DNA from: DASQWP01 sp050697555
GTDB taxonomy: Bacteria; Actinomycetota; Thermoleophilia; Gaiellales; Gaiellaceae
Assembly: GCA_050697555.1 (NCBI GenBank)
Contig: JBOHAD010000086.1
Span: 1-8,673, forward strand
Direction of reading: 5' to 3'
Length of the DNA stretch: 8,673 nt
Below the pieces are notes generated by a model. It was not told the DNA's origin and ran no database searches. It saw nothing but the letters and a program-made list of their open reading frames with translations. A program made the position numbers and the translations under genes. Below are positions 1-5,898 of the stretch, piece after piece; the stretch's first letter is position 1, and every line of letters starts with the position of its first letter.

Positions 1-60
1 GTGCCGGACTCGCACCGGCTTCCCTTTCCGCTCGCCTTCTGTGAGGGAACAATACTGCTT
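1..60 (-). ncRNA. Cobalamin (B12) riboswitch, 5' part, cut by the window edge
   Basis: Read on the minus strand, this stretch has the 5' hallmarks of the cobalamin riboswitch family. A GTTCCC segment (about 46-51) can pair with a later GGGAA (about 21-25), and between them lies the purine-rich GCGGAAA. The signature GGGAAGCCGGTGCGAGTCCGG follows, in which CCGG and CCGG form the short P3-type stem around a GGTGnnAnTCC core. The remaining core, the B12 box and the expression platform would lie beyond position 1, so only about a quarter to a third of the element is visible. Family knowledge: these aptamers bind adenosyl- or methylcobalamin and usually shut off cobalamin synthesis, transport or B12-independent isozyme genes. 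The regulated gene must lie to the left on the minus strand and cannot be named from here. The transcript probably starts inside or next to the oppositely directed VanZ-like gene. Confidence 0.8.
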
Positions 61-77
61 GGCTAGCCTGCAGGGCC

Positions 78-416
78 ATGGTCGCGGCGCGGCTCAACCT
101 CTGGCTGCCGGTCGTCTTCTGGGCGGGGCTCATCTTCGCCCTCTCCTCCGTACCGGGGCTCTCCACCGACCTCGGGGTCTGGGACACGGTGCTGCGCAAG
201 TGCGCGCACGTCGTCGAGTACGCGATCCTCGGCGTGTTCCTGCAGCGGGCGCTGGAGCGCGAGCCGCTCTCGATGCTGATCGGCTCTGCCTACGCCGTGA
301 CCGACGAGGTGCACCAGGCGTTCGTCAGCGGCCGCCACGGCTCGCCGCTCGACTGGCTCATCGACACCGTCGGGATCGTCCTCGGCGTTCTCCTCTTCGC
401 CCGGTTCGTGCGGTGA
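78..416 (+). CDS. VanZ-like family membrane protein
   Basis: This 112-residue protein has the VanZ-like layout. A hydrophobic N-terminal helix (about residues 7-27) ends in a Ser-Ser-x-Pro motif (SSVPGL). It is followed by the conserved K-x2-H-x2-EY motif (K41, H44, E47, Y48), a second hydrophobic stretch (about 48-60), a D-E-x2-Q motif (D76, E77, Q80) and a final D-W-x3-D helix (D92, D96 to the end). Family knowledge: the type member VanZ gives low-level teicoplanin resistance, but most relatives are small membrane proteins of unknown function, so resistance should not be assumed. The ATG at 78 gives a normal family length; only a weak AGGG precedes it. The stop overlaps the GTG of the next gene by four bases (GTGA), which implies translational coupling. 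Its upstream region also holds the oppositely directed cobalamin riboswitch. Confidence 0.85.
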   Translation: MVAARLNLWLPVVFWAGLIFALSSVPGLSTDLGVWDTVLRKCAHVVEYAILGVFLQRALEREPLSMLIGSAYAVTDEVHQAFVSGRHGSPLDWLIDTVGIVLGVLLFARFVR

Positions 417-904
417 GGGCCGTGGCCGTCGACCTCGACGGAGCCCTCGGCGACACGCACCCGCTCTGGCGCGACTTTCTCGAGGACGTGGCGCGACGCT
501 TCGCCTCGATCGCGCCCCTCGACCTCGCGGCACTGCCGGCCAACCGCGCCGCCGCCGCCGAGGAGCTCGATCGCTGGGCGGCGGCCGGGATCGGAGACTG
601 GAGGGCCGCCCTCGAGCGCTTCGCCGAGGACCGCGCACCCGTCTACCTGCGCCCGAGCGCCGAGGCGAGTGCCGCCCTCCGCGCCCTCCAGGCCGCGGGG
701 ACGTCCGTGGGAGTCTTCACGGACGCGCCGGAAGAGCTCGCCCGCGTCGCCCTCGCCCAGCTCGGGGCAGCCCGGCGCGTCGAGGCGCTCGAGGCCGGCG
801 CCGGAGCACGCGACCGCCTCCTCACACGCCTGGGCGAGGACGTGGCAGTTGCCGCCACACGGGAGGATCTGGCTAAGATCGGAGCCGGTGCCGAGCGAGG
901 GTAA
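413..904 (+). CDS. HAD-like (haloacid dehalogenase superfamily) protein with incomplete catalytic motifs
   Basis: This 163-residue protein opens with VAVDLDGALGD, a HAD motif I in which both aspartates (D7, D9) are present but the usual DGT threonine is alanine. Motif II looks intact in GVFTDAPEEL (T103, following a hydrophobic strand). I cannot find the motif III lysine or the acidic motif IV (normally hydrophobic-GD or DD). The corresponding region reads DVAVAATREDLAKI. A helical cap of roughly residues 15-85 separates motifs I and II. Family knowledge: HAD members are mainly phosphatases that use the first aspartate as nucleophile and bind Mg2+ through motif IV, so this one may be weakly active, inactive, or a binding protein. 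The GTG at 413 overlaps the VanZ-like stop; a second GTG at 422 is an alternative start that still keeps motif I. The 3' end overlaps the next gene by 17 bp. Confidence 0.65.
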   Translation: MRAVAVDLDGALGDTHPLWRDFLEDVARRFASIAPLDLAALPANRAAAAEELDRWAAAGIGDWRAALERFAEDRAPVYLRPSAEASAALRALQAAGTSVGVFTDAPEELARVALAQLGAARRVEALEAGAGARDRLLTRLGEDVAVAATREDLAKIGAGAERG

Positions 905-1115
905 GCATCTCGACGACCGGCAGCTCGACGCGATCCTCGAGCGGCTCGACCGCCTCTGCGACGAGGTGCACTCGCTCAATCGCCGGCTCGACTCGCACGA
1001 GCAGCTCCTCCGCATCGCCCACGAGCTCACGAACCTGAACGAGTCGCTGCAGGCGCTCGCCTACGCCGCGCTGGGCCAGCAGGCCCCGCAGGTTCGCCGC
1101 CGCCGCTCAGCCTAG
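888..1115 (+). CDS. Small helical / coiled-coil protein of unknown function
   Basis: This hypothetical 75-residue protein starts at a GTG at 888, inside the end of the HAD-like gene. Residues about 8-60 are a run of Leu-rich heptad-like repeats (LDAILERLDRLCDEV, LNRRLDSHEQLL, LTNLNESLQALAYAAL), consistent with a two-helix hairpin or a dimeric coiled coil. The C-terminus is basic (RRRRSA). There are no membrane segments and a single cysteine. A GGAG lies only 3 bp before the GTG, which is unusually close, so the start is uncertain and translation may depend on coupling to the upstream gene. The open frame extends far upstream, but that part is Arg/Ser/Pro-rich and is a shadow of the HAD-like gene. 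I do not recognise a family. Its position as the third overlapping gene suggests co-expression with the VanZ-like and HAD-like genes. Confidence 0.5.
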   Translation: MPSEGKHLDDRQLDAILERLDRLCDEVHSLNRRLDSHEQLLRIAHELTNLNESLQALAYAALGQQAPQVRRRRSA

Positions 1116-1215
1116 CCGCTCGACAGTCCCCGGGAGTCGCGCTACCTCACCGGAGTGTCGCCCTTACCCCGCTCGCCCGAGTTCGAGCAGCTGAGCTACG
1201 GCGTGGGCCGATTCG
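1116..1215. other. Convergent intergenic gap with no gene recognised
   Basis: This 100-bp gap lies between the plus-strand gene ending at 1115 and the minus-strand gene ending at 1216. It holds short GC-rich self-complementary pieces, for example GCTCG and CGAGC about 8 bp apart near 1170-1190, but no hairpin followed by a T-run. No strong terminator can be claimed. Confidence 0.4.
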
Positions 1216-1365
1216 CTAGCTACCCCTCGAGCCTCGGTTCCGCAAGGTGGACGCGGCCTTGCCCCACCTTTGGAAGGTCTCGCCGGCCGCACGGATGCCG
1301 CCGAGCTGCCTGAAGAAGCCCATCCCGATTAAGTACAGGAGGCCGATGATTACCCAGCGCCACAC
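1216..1365 (-). CDS. Tiny single-helix membrane protein, unknown function
   Basis: This hypothetical protein has 49 residues. It begins VWRW and then has a hydrophobic helix (about residues 4-20, WVIIGLLYLIGMGFF), followed by an amphipathic tail rich in Arg, Lys and Ser that ends in GSRGS. The layout suggests a single membrane pass with a cytoplasmic basic tail; the orientation is inferred. I chose the GTG at 1365 because a strong ribosome-binding site (AAGGAAGG) sits 7 bp upstream. An ATG at 1398 in the same frame would add 11 charged residues but has no such site. The gene lies 114 bp downstream of the pyrophosphatase stop on the same strand, so it could be a distal operon member or have its own promoter (see the inverted repeat at 1385-1410). 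I do not recognise the family. Confidence 0.6.
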   Translation of the reverse strand: MWRWVIIGLLYLIGMGFFRQLGGIRAAGETFQRWGKAASTLRNRGSRGS

Positions 1366-1372
1366 GGTTCTG

Positions 1373-1380
1373 CCTTCCTT
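1373..1380 (-). promoter_or_regulatory. Strong ribosome-binding site that sets the start of the tiny membrane protein
   Basis: On the minus strand this reads AAGGAAGG, close to the anti-Shine-Dalgarno complement, with a 7-bp spacer to the GTG at 1365. It favours that GTG over the in-frame ATG at 1398. Confidence 0.6.
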
Positions 1381-1384
1381 ACGT

Positions 1385-1410
1385 CGTGTGCCCTCCATCG
1401 TACGCACACG
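1385..1410. repeat. Perfect 7-bp inverted repeat (CGTGTGC ... GCACACG)
   Basis: The arms CGTGTGC (1385-1391) and GCACACG (1404-1410) are exact reverse complements separated by 12 bp. The repeat lies 20-45 bp upstream of the GTG of the tiny membrane protein. On the minus strand a possible -10-like TACGAT falls in the spacer, next to the promoter-distal arm, but no good -35 is visible. It could be an operator for a dimeric regulator, a hairpin in the 5' leader, or a weak terminator for the pyrophosphatase transcript. No T-run follows, which argues against an intrinsic terminator. Confidence 0.35.
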
Positions 1411-1479
1411 GGCGTTGGGCTGGAAGCGGGGCCGCACTTGCGCCCGGTCATTTTCGAGGACGATCCGCGGAACCGTGCT

Positions 1480-3561
1480 CTAGCCGTGGATGGAGACGAT
1501 GAGGGGGATGATCAGGATCGCGACGATGTTCGTGATCTTGATCATGGGGTTGATCGCCGGGCCGGCGGTGTCCTTGTAGGGATCGCCGACCGTGTCGCCC
1601 GTGACGGCCGCCGCGTGCGCCTCGGAGCCCTTGCCGCCGTGTGCGCCGTCCTCGATCAGCTTCTTCGCGTTGTCCCAGGCCCCGCCGCCGGAGGTCATGG
1701 CGATGGCGAGGAAGATCCCCGTGACGATCGTCCCGATCAGGAGGCCGCCCAGCATCTCAGGCTTGATGATCCCGACGACGATCGGGAAGACGACGGGGAT
1801 CGTGCTCGGGAGCATCATCTTCTTGATCGCTTCGGCGGTGACGATGTTGACCGTGCGCCCATACTCGGGCCGGCCGGTGCCCTCCATGATCCCCGGGATC
1901 TCGCGGAACTGGCGCCGCACCTCCTGGACCACCTGGCCGCCCACGCGCCCCACGGCCTGCATGGCGAGCGAGGCGAAGAGGAAGGGCATGAGCCCGCCCA
2001 GGAAGAGGCCGGCGATCACCCACCCGTCGTTGAGCTCGAACGTGATCTGGAGGCCCTCCTGGCCGAGCTCCGACGTGAACCCGTCGAAGAGGATGAGCGC
2101 CGCGAGCCCGGCGGAGCCGATCGCGTAACCCTTCGTGACCGCCTTCGTCGTGTTGCCGACCGCGTCGAGAGGGTCGGTCACGCCGCGCACCGACTCGTCC
2201 AGGTCGGCCATCTCGGCGATCCCGCCGGCGTTGTCCGTCACGGGGCCGTAAGCGTCGAGCGCGACGATCATCCCCGTCATGGCGAGCTGAGCCATGACCG
2301 CGACGCCGATCCCGTAGAGGCCGGCGATCTGCTCCGCGCCCACGATGGCCGCCGCGATCACGATCACGGGCAGCGCCGTCGCCTGCATGCCCACGGCGAG
2401 CCCCTCGATGATGTTCGTCGCGTGCCCGGTGATGGAGGAGCGCGAGATCGCCTTCACGGGCCCCCAGCGGGTGCCCGTGTAGAACTCCGTGATCGCCACG
2501 AGGAGGAAGGTGACGGCGAGGCCGATGAGGGCGCAGCCGTAGAGGTCCCAGAAGGCGAACCGGTCGCTGTCGAAGGCGAGCGTGATGGGGATGAAGCCCG
2601 CCGCCGAGAGCAAGGTCGAGACGATGACGGCCGCGTAGAGGGCGTTCATGATCGAGCCGCGGCGTCCGACCCGCACGAAGAAGACGCCGATCACCGAGGC
2701 GATGATGGCGACGCCGCCGATGGCGAGGGGGTAGAGGACGACGCCGGTGGCCGGGAAGTTGACGGCCCCGAGAAACATGACGGCGACGGCGGTCACCGCG
2801 TACGTCTCGAAGAGGTCGGCGGCCATGCCGGCGCAGTCGCCGACGTTGTCGCCCACGTTGTCGGCGATCACGGCGGGGTTGCGAGGGTCGTCCTCGGGGA
2901 TTCCGGCCTCCACCTTGCCCACGAGGTCGGCGCCGACGTCGGCGGCCTTCGTGTAGATGCCTCCGCCGAGCCGCGCGAAGACGGAGATGAGCGAGCCGCC
3001 GAAGGCGAGGCCGATGAGGTCGCGCGTCGCCTCGTCCGGCGAAGAGTCGAACCAGCTCGTGAGGATGCCGTAGTACCCCGCGACACCGAGGAGACCGAGG
3101 CCGACGACGAGGAGCCCGGTCACCGCGCCCGCCCGGAACGCGACGTTGAGGGCCGGCCTCACCCCGCCCTTGGCCGCTTCCGCGGTCCGGACGTTCGAGC
3201 GCACGGCCACGTTCATCCCGATGAACCCCGCGGCGGCCGAGAAGACGGCCCCGATCAGGAAGCCGAACGCGGTTCCCCAGCCGAGGTCGTTCCAGAGGCC
3301 GATGCCGAGGAAGATCACGACCGCGACCACGGCGATCGTCAGGTACTGGCGACGGAGGTAGGCGGCCGCGCCCTCCTGGATGGCGTGCGCGATCTCCTGC
3401 ATCCTCGCGGTCCCGGCCGGCTGGCGGAGCAGCCAGACCGTGAGCCCGATGCCCCAGCCGATGCCGAACCCGGCGCACAGCAGGGCAAAGAGCACGCTGT
3501 TGTTCTGGAAGAAATCCGTCACGAAGTCACGGCCGCAAAGACGGCAAACCCGGCACGTCAT
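1480..3561 (-). CDS. hppA: Membrane-bound proton-translocating pyrophosphatase (K+-independent type)
   Basis: This integral membrane enzyme hydrolyses cytosolic pyrophosphate and pumps H+ out across the membrane. The 693-residue length and about 16 hydrophobic segments fit the family. Visible signatures are DVGADLVGKVE (208-218), the acidic Mg-PPi site DNVGDNVGDCAG (234-245), DNAGGIAEM (443-451), the AWDNAKK motif (628-634) and DTVGDPYKDTAGPAINP (656-672). In GNTTKAVTKGYAIGSAG (469-485), K473 and T476 replace the Ala and Gly of K+-dependent enzymes, so this should be a K+-independent H+ pump rather than a Na+ pump. The start is uncertain. The ATG at 3561 adds a short Cys-rich leader (C3, C6, C9) atypical of the family, and a GTG at 3522 (residue 14) gives a more usual N-terminus; neither has a clear ribosome-binding site. 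The gene lies 70 bp downstream of the MTA phosphorylase on the same strand and may share its transcript. Confidence 0.95.
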   Translation of the reverse strand: MTCRVCRLCGRDFVTDFFQNNSVLFALLCAGFGIGWGIGLTVWLLRQPAGTARMQEIAHAIQEGAAAYLRRQYLTIAVVAVVIFLGIGLWNDLGWGTAFGFLIGAVFSAAAGFIGMNVAVRSNVRTAEAAKGGVRPALNVAFRAGAVTGLLVVGLGLLGVAGYYGILTSWFDSSPDEATRDLIGLAFGGSLISVFARLGGGIYTKAADVGADLVGKVEAGIPEDDPRNPAVIADNVGDNVGDCAGMAADLFETYAVTAVAVMFLGAVNFPATGVVLYPLAIGGVAIIASVIGVFFVRVGRRGSIMNALYAAVIVSTLLSAAGFIPITLAFDSDRFAFWDLYGCALIGLAVTFLLVAITEFYTGTRWGPVKAISRSSITGHATNIIEGLAVGMQATALPVIVIAAAIVGAEQIAGLYGIGVAVMAQLAMTGMIVALDAYGPVTDNAGGIAEMADLDESVRGVTDPLDAVGNTTKAVTKGYAIGSAGLAALILFDGFTSELGQEGLQITFELNDGWVIAGLFLGGLMPFLFASLAMQAVGRVGGQVVQEVRRQFREIPGIMEGTGRPEYGRTVNIVTAEAIKKMMLPSTIPVVFPIVVGIIKPEMLGGLLIGTIVTGIFLAIAMTSGGGAWDNAKKLIEDGAHGGKGSEAHAAAVTGDTVGDPYKDTAGPAINPMIKITNIVAILIIPLIVSIHG

Positions 3562-3631
3562 GCCGGATCGCGGCCGGGCGGAGTTCTATCACAAGTGCGC
3601 GCCGAGCCGCCCTGAAGGACGTGCCTGGCGC

Positions 3632-4423
3632 CTAGAAGCGTGCCCCGCGGAGCGCCGTTGTGCAGAGATGCTCTTGCGGCTGGGGCGAGATTCTCGGGAT
3701 GGCCGCGAAGAGCAGCTCGCGGAGCCGCTCGTTGTTCTCGTTGAACACGGCCACGACTCCCTCGTGCGAGACGGGCGGCGTCCCTTCGACGCCGACGTCG
3801 TGGTCGGTCACCATCGAGATGTTCGCGTAACAGAGCTCGAGCTCGCGCGCCAGGTAACCCTCCGGGAACGCCGTCATGTTGATCGTGTCCCAGCCCATCG
3901 CCTGGAACCACTTCGACTCCGCGCGAGTCGAGAAGCGGGGGCCCTGCACGACGACGACGGTCCCTCCGTCGCGAGCTGTGATCCCGAGGTCCCGCGCGGT
4001 CTCGACGAGGAGCGAGCGGAGCTCCGGACAGTACGGATCGGCGGCCGAGACGTGCGTCGTCTCCGGGCCGTCGTAGAACGTGTCGGCACGCCCGCTCGTC
4101 CGGTCGACGAACTGGTCGCACACGACGAACTCGCCCAGCTCGAGCTCGGCCCTGAGCGCGCCCGACGCGTTTGGGCCGATGATCCTGCGGACCCCGAGCT
4201 CCCGCATCGCCCACACGTTCGCCCGGTAGGGAATCGCGTGCGGCGGCAGCTCGTGCTCCCGTCCGTGCCGCGGCAGGAAGGCGACGCGCTTGCCGCCGAC
4301 CTCGCCGATGGTGAAGGGCGCCGAGGGCTTGCCGTAAGGCGTCTCGACCTCGACCTCCTCGACGTCCTCGAGGAACGAGTAGAACCCCGAGCCTCCGAAG
4401 ACGCCGATCTCGGCGTCAGCCAT
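3632..4423 (-). CDS. mtnP: S-methyl-5'-thioadenosine phosphorylase (purine nucleoside phosphorylase family)
   Basis: This cytosolic enzyme splits methylthioadenosine with phosphate into adenine and 5-methylthioribose-1-phosphate. It is the first step of methionine salvage after polyamine or quorum-signal synthesis. The 263 residues match the trimeric MTAP/PNP family: phosphate loop GGSGFY (10-15), PRHG (51-54), NASGAL (85-90), FVDRTSGRADTFYDGP (105-120), GPRFSTRAES (161-170), INMTAFPE (181-188) and TDHD (206-209). The two aspartates of TDHD correspond to those that recognise adenine in MTAP, which argues against a 6-oxopurine PNP. The NASGAL segment, however, resembles the PNP TNAAGG more than the MTAP TACGS. 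The ATG at 4423 overlaps the end of the restored DUF1844 frame by 8 bp, and there is no good ribosome-binding site of its own, so translation was probably coupled. Methylthioinosine phosphorylase is the main alternative. Confidence 0.9.
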   Translation of the reverse strand: MADAEIGVFGGSGFYSFLEDVEEVEVETPYGKPSAPFTIGEVGGKRVAFLPRHGREHELPPHAIPYRANVWAMRELGVRRIIGPNASGALRAELELGEFVVCDQFVDRTSGRADTFYDGPETTHVSAADPYCPELRSLLVETARDLGITARDGGTVVVVQGPRFSTRAESKWFQAMGWDTINMTAFPEGYLARELELCYANISMVTDHDVGVEGTPPVSHEGVVAVFNENNERLRELLFAAIPRISPQPQEHLCTTALRGARF

Positions 4424-4738
4424 TCGACTGTTTGGCGGCCTTCGCGTAGGCGAGCTGGAGGTTGGCGATCTGATCCCGGAAGCCCGCGACGAGCTCCTTC
4501 GCCAAAAAGCCTTCGAGCACGGGCATGAGCGCGCTCATCGTCTCGATCGCCAGCGGGCCTGCTCGAGCTCGCGGTCCTCGCGCGTGTCCTCGGTGAGGCC
4601 GAGGCGCCGGTAGCCGATCGACGACACCTGGATGAGCGTGTTCACGAGCACGTCCTCGACGCGGAGCTTGCGAAGCTCCTCGGCGAGCTCCTCCGCGAGG
4701 CGTTCCTGCTCCTGCTCCTGCTCGTGCTCAGAGCTCAT
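4416..4738 (-). pseudogene. DUF1844-like protein gene split by a one-base frameshift
   Basis: The first open part (4738-4535) encodes 67 residues: an acidic Glu/Gln-rich N-terminus, then ELRKLRVEDVLVNTLIQVSS and GYRRLGL, followed by ELEQAR and a quick stop. The next residues expected in this family, LAIETMSALMPVL, are present immediately after in another frame, from about 4552 to the TGA at 4416-4418. Restoring one base (for example CGC to CGCC at about 4551-4556) gives one 107-residue protein with a conserved-looking C-terminal helix pair. DUF1844 proteins are small, helical and of unknown function. The ATG overlaps the stop of the upstream ligase (ATGA). At the break, the premature TGA (4537-4535) overlaps an ATG (4538-4536) of the second part, so reinitiation could still make a separate 40-residue C-terminal piece. 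A sequencing error, a true mutation and a natural split cannot be told apart here. Confidence 0.7.
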
Positions 4739-5898
4739 TTCGGGGTGACGAGCCGTGCCGGCTCCAAAACCTCCTGCGCGTAGACCGCCTCCATGGTCTC
4801 CCCGGCTTCGTGGCGCGCAATCTGGCGCTCCGCAGGCGTCACCGCGGGCACCGTCAGGAAGGGCGCGACGCCGAGCTCCTCGGCGACCGGCAGCACCCAG
4901 TCCACCAGGCGCTCGAGCTCCGCGCGCGCGGGGCGCACCTCGCCCGAGTCGAGATCGATGAGCTCGCCCGAGAGGCCGCGGCGGATCGCGCGCCAGAAGT
5001 TCTCTTCGATCAGGCGATGGGGATGCTCGGGGAGAGGCTCGCCGTCGTCCACGGCGCGGGCGATGCGGGCCGTCAGCGCGAACATGAGCGCGGAGAGCGC
5101 CTGGGCCTCGCCCAGCTCCGGCTGGCCGTCGCAGATGCGGATCTCGACCGTCGGGAAGGCGAGATGCGGTCGCACGCTCCACCAGAGCTGCGTGTGCTCG
5201 GTGATGGAGCCCGTGTCGTAGAGGAAGCGGACGTACCGCTCGTACTCGTCCCAGCCGGCGAACGCGTCCGGGACGCCGCAGCGGGGGAACATGCGCGTGA
5301 AGATCTGGGTGCGCGCGGAATGGAGGTGCGTGTAGACGCCCTCGACGAAGGGCGAGCTGCCCGAATAGGCGAGGAGGTGCGGGAGGTAGGCCCGGAGGCC
5401 GTTCGTGACCGCGATCGCGCGATCGGCGCCTTTGATTCCCACGTGCACGTGCAGGCCGAAGCTGTTGTTGCGCCACACGACGTAGCGGAGCACCTCGTCG
5501 TTCCGCCGGTAGTGCGGCGTGTCGATGATCCGCTGCTCCTGCCAGGGACTCCAGGGATGGGTGCCGGCGGCGCAGAGCGCCACGTCGAAGGGGGCGGCCA
5601 GCTCGAGCAGCTGCCGGCGGCGCTCCCCCATGACCGCCGCAGCCTCGGCGAAGGTCTCGCAGCGGCCGGTCCGCACCTCGATCTCGGACGCGATCAGCTC
5701 GCCGACGAGGTGCTCCTCGAGCTCGCTGCCGCGCGCGGCCGCCTCGAGCTCCTCGAAGCGGTTCACGAGCCCGAGCGTCTCCGGGTCGAGGATGGCGAAC
5801 TCCTCCTCGACCGCGACGGTGAGGTCACGACCGTTCTCGAAGGCGTCCCGCGCGCTCCGGATCTGCTCGTCCGGGGTCAGGCGTTGGGCGTCTCCCAC
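4735..5898 (-). CDS. GCS2-type carboxylate-amine ligase (glutamate-cysteine ligase-like, YbdK family)
   Basis: This 387-residue ATP-dependent ligase has the glutamate-cysteine ligase 2 fold. Visible motifs are LTVAVEEEFAILDP (26-39, the glutamates expected to bind metal and ATP), SEIEVRTG (71-78), GTHPWSPW (112-119), FGLHVHVGI (147-155), THLHSARTQIFTRMFPR (190-206) and RPHLAFPTVEIRICD (243-257). Family knowledge: members join glutamate to cysteine or form related amides. Actinobacteria often have several paralogues, and the exact amine substrate cannot be read from sequence, so I give no symbol; gshA or egtA would be over-calls. The GTG at 5898 is the first start in frame after the last codons of the glycosyltransferase that gives a sensible N-terminus. 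It overlaps that gene by 22 bp and has only a weak ribosome-binding site. The stop overlaps the next gene's ATG (ATGA), so the genes are translationally coupled. Confidence 0.88.
   Translation of the reverse strand: MGDAQRLTPDEQIRSARDAFENGRDLTVAVEEEFAILDPETLGLVNRFEELEAAARGSELEEHLVGELIASEIEVRTGRCETFAEAAAVMGERRRQLLELAAPFDVALCAAGTHPWSPWQEQRIIDTPHYRRNDEVLRYVVWRNNSFGLHVHVGIKGADRAIAVTNGLRAYLPHLLAYSGSSPFVEGVYTHLHSARTQIFTRMFPRCGVPDAFAGWDEYERYVRFLYDTGSITEHTQLWWSVRPHLAFPTVEIRICDGQPELGEAQALSALMFALTARIARAVDDGEPLPEHPHRLIEENFWRAIRRGLSGELIDLDSGEVRPARAELERLVDWVLPVAEELGVAPFLTVPAVTPAERQIARHEAGETMEAVYAQEVLEPARLVTPK

Noticed and set aside
78..416. Reading the VanZ-like gene as a glycopeptide resistance determinant.
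   Set aside because: No van operon partners (ligase, dehydrogenase, dipeptidase) are present, and the family is widespread with mostly unknown roles.
1116..1215. tRNA-like words on both strands (TAGCTCAGC on the minus strand, GTTCGAG on the plus strand).
   Set aside because: No complete cloverleaf can be drawn: the D-loop would be far too long, and there is no matching acceptor stem, anticodon arm or T-arm on the same strand.
1157..1310. A short plus-strand frame beginning GTG after GGA, reading MSPLPRSPEFEQLSYG.
   Set aside because: It runs antisense through the tiny membrane protein, which has a better ribosome-binding site and a credible membrane helix, and the frame soon turns Arg/Pro-rich.
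3475..3570. Words on the plus strand resembling a cyclic-di-GMP riboswitch (GGGCAAA, GCAAAG, GGCAAACC).
   Set aside because: The order and spacing do not match the conserved core, most of it is pyrophosphatase coding sequence on the other strand, and no plus-strand gene lies downstream within range.
3576..3612. Inverted repeat GGGCGG / CCGCCC between the phosphorylase and pyrophosphatase genes.
   Set aside because: It has only 6 bp per arm with a 25-bp loop and no T-run, which is expected by chance in GC-rich DNA and not enough for a terminator.
1438..3615. A very long open frame on the plus strand across the pyrophosphatase gene, plus a second long minus-strand frame at 1757-3478.
   Set aside because: Both translate to low-complexity Asp/Arg/Gly/His-rich sequence with no family motifs. 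They are GC-rich shadows of the pyrophosphatase, whose motifs are unmistakable.
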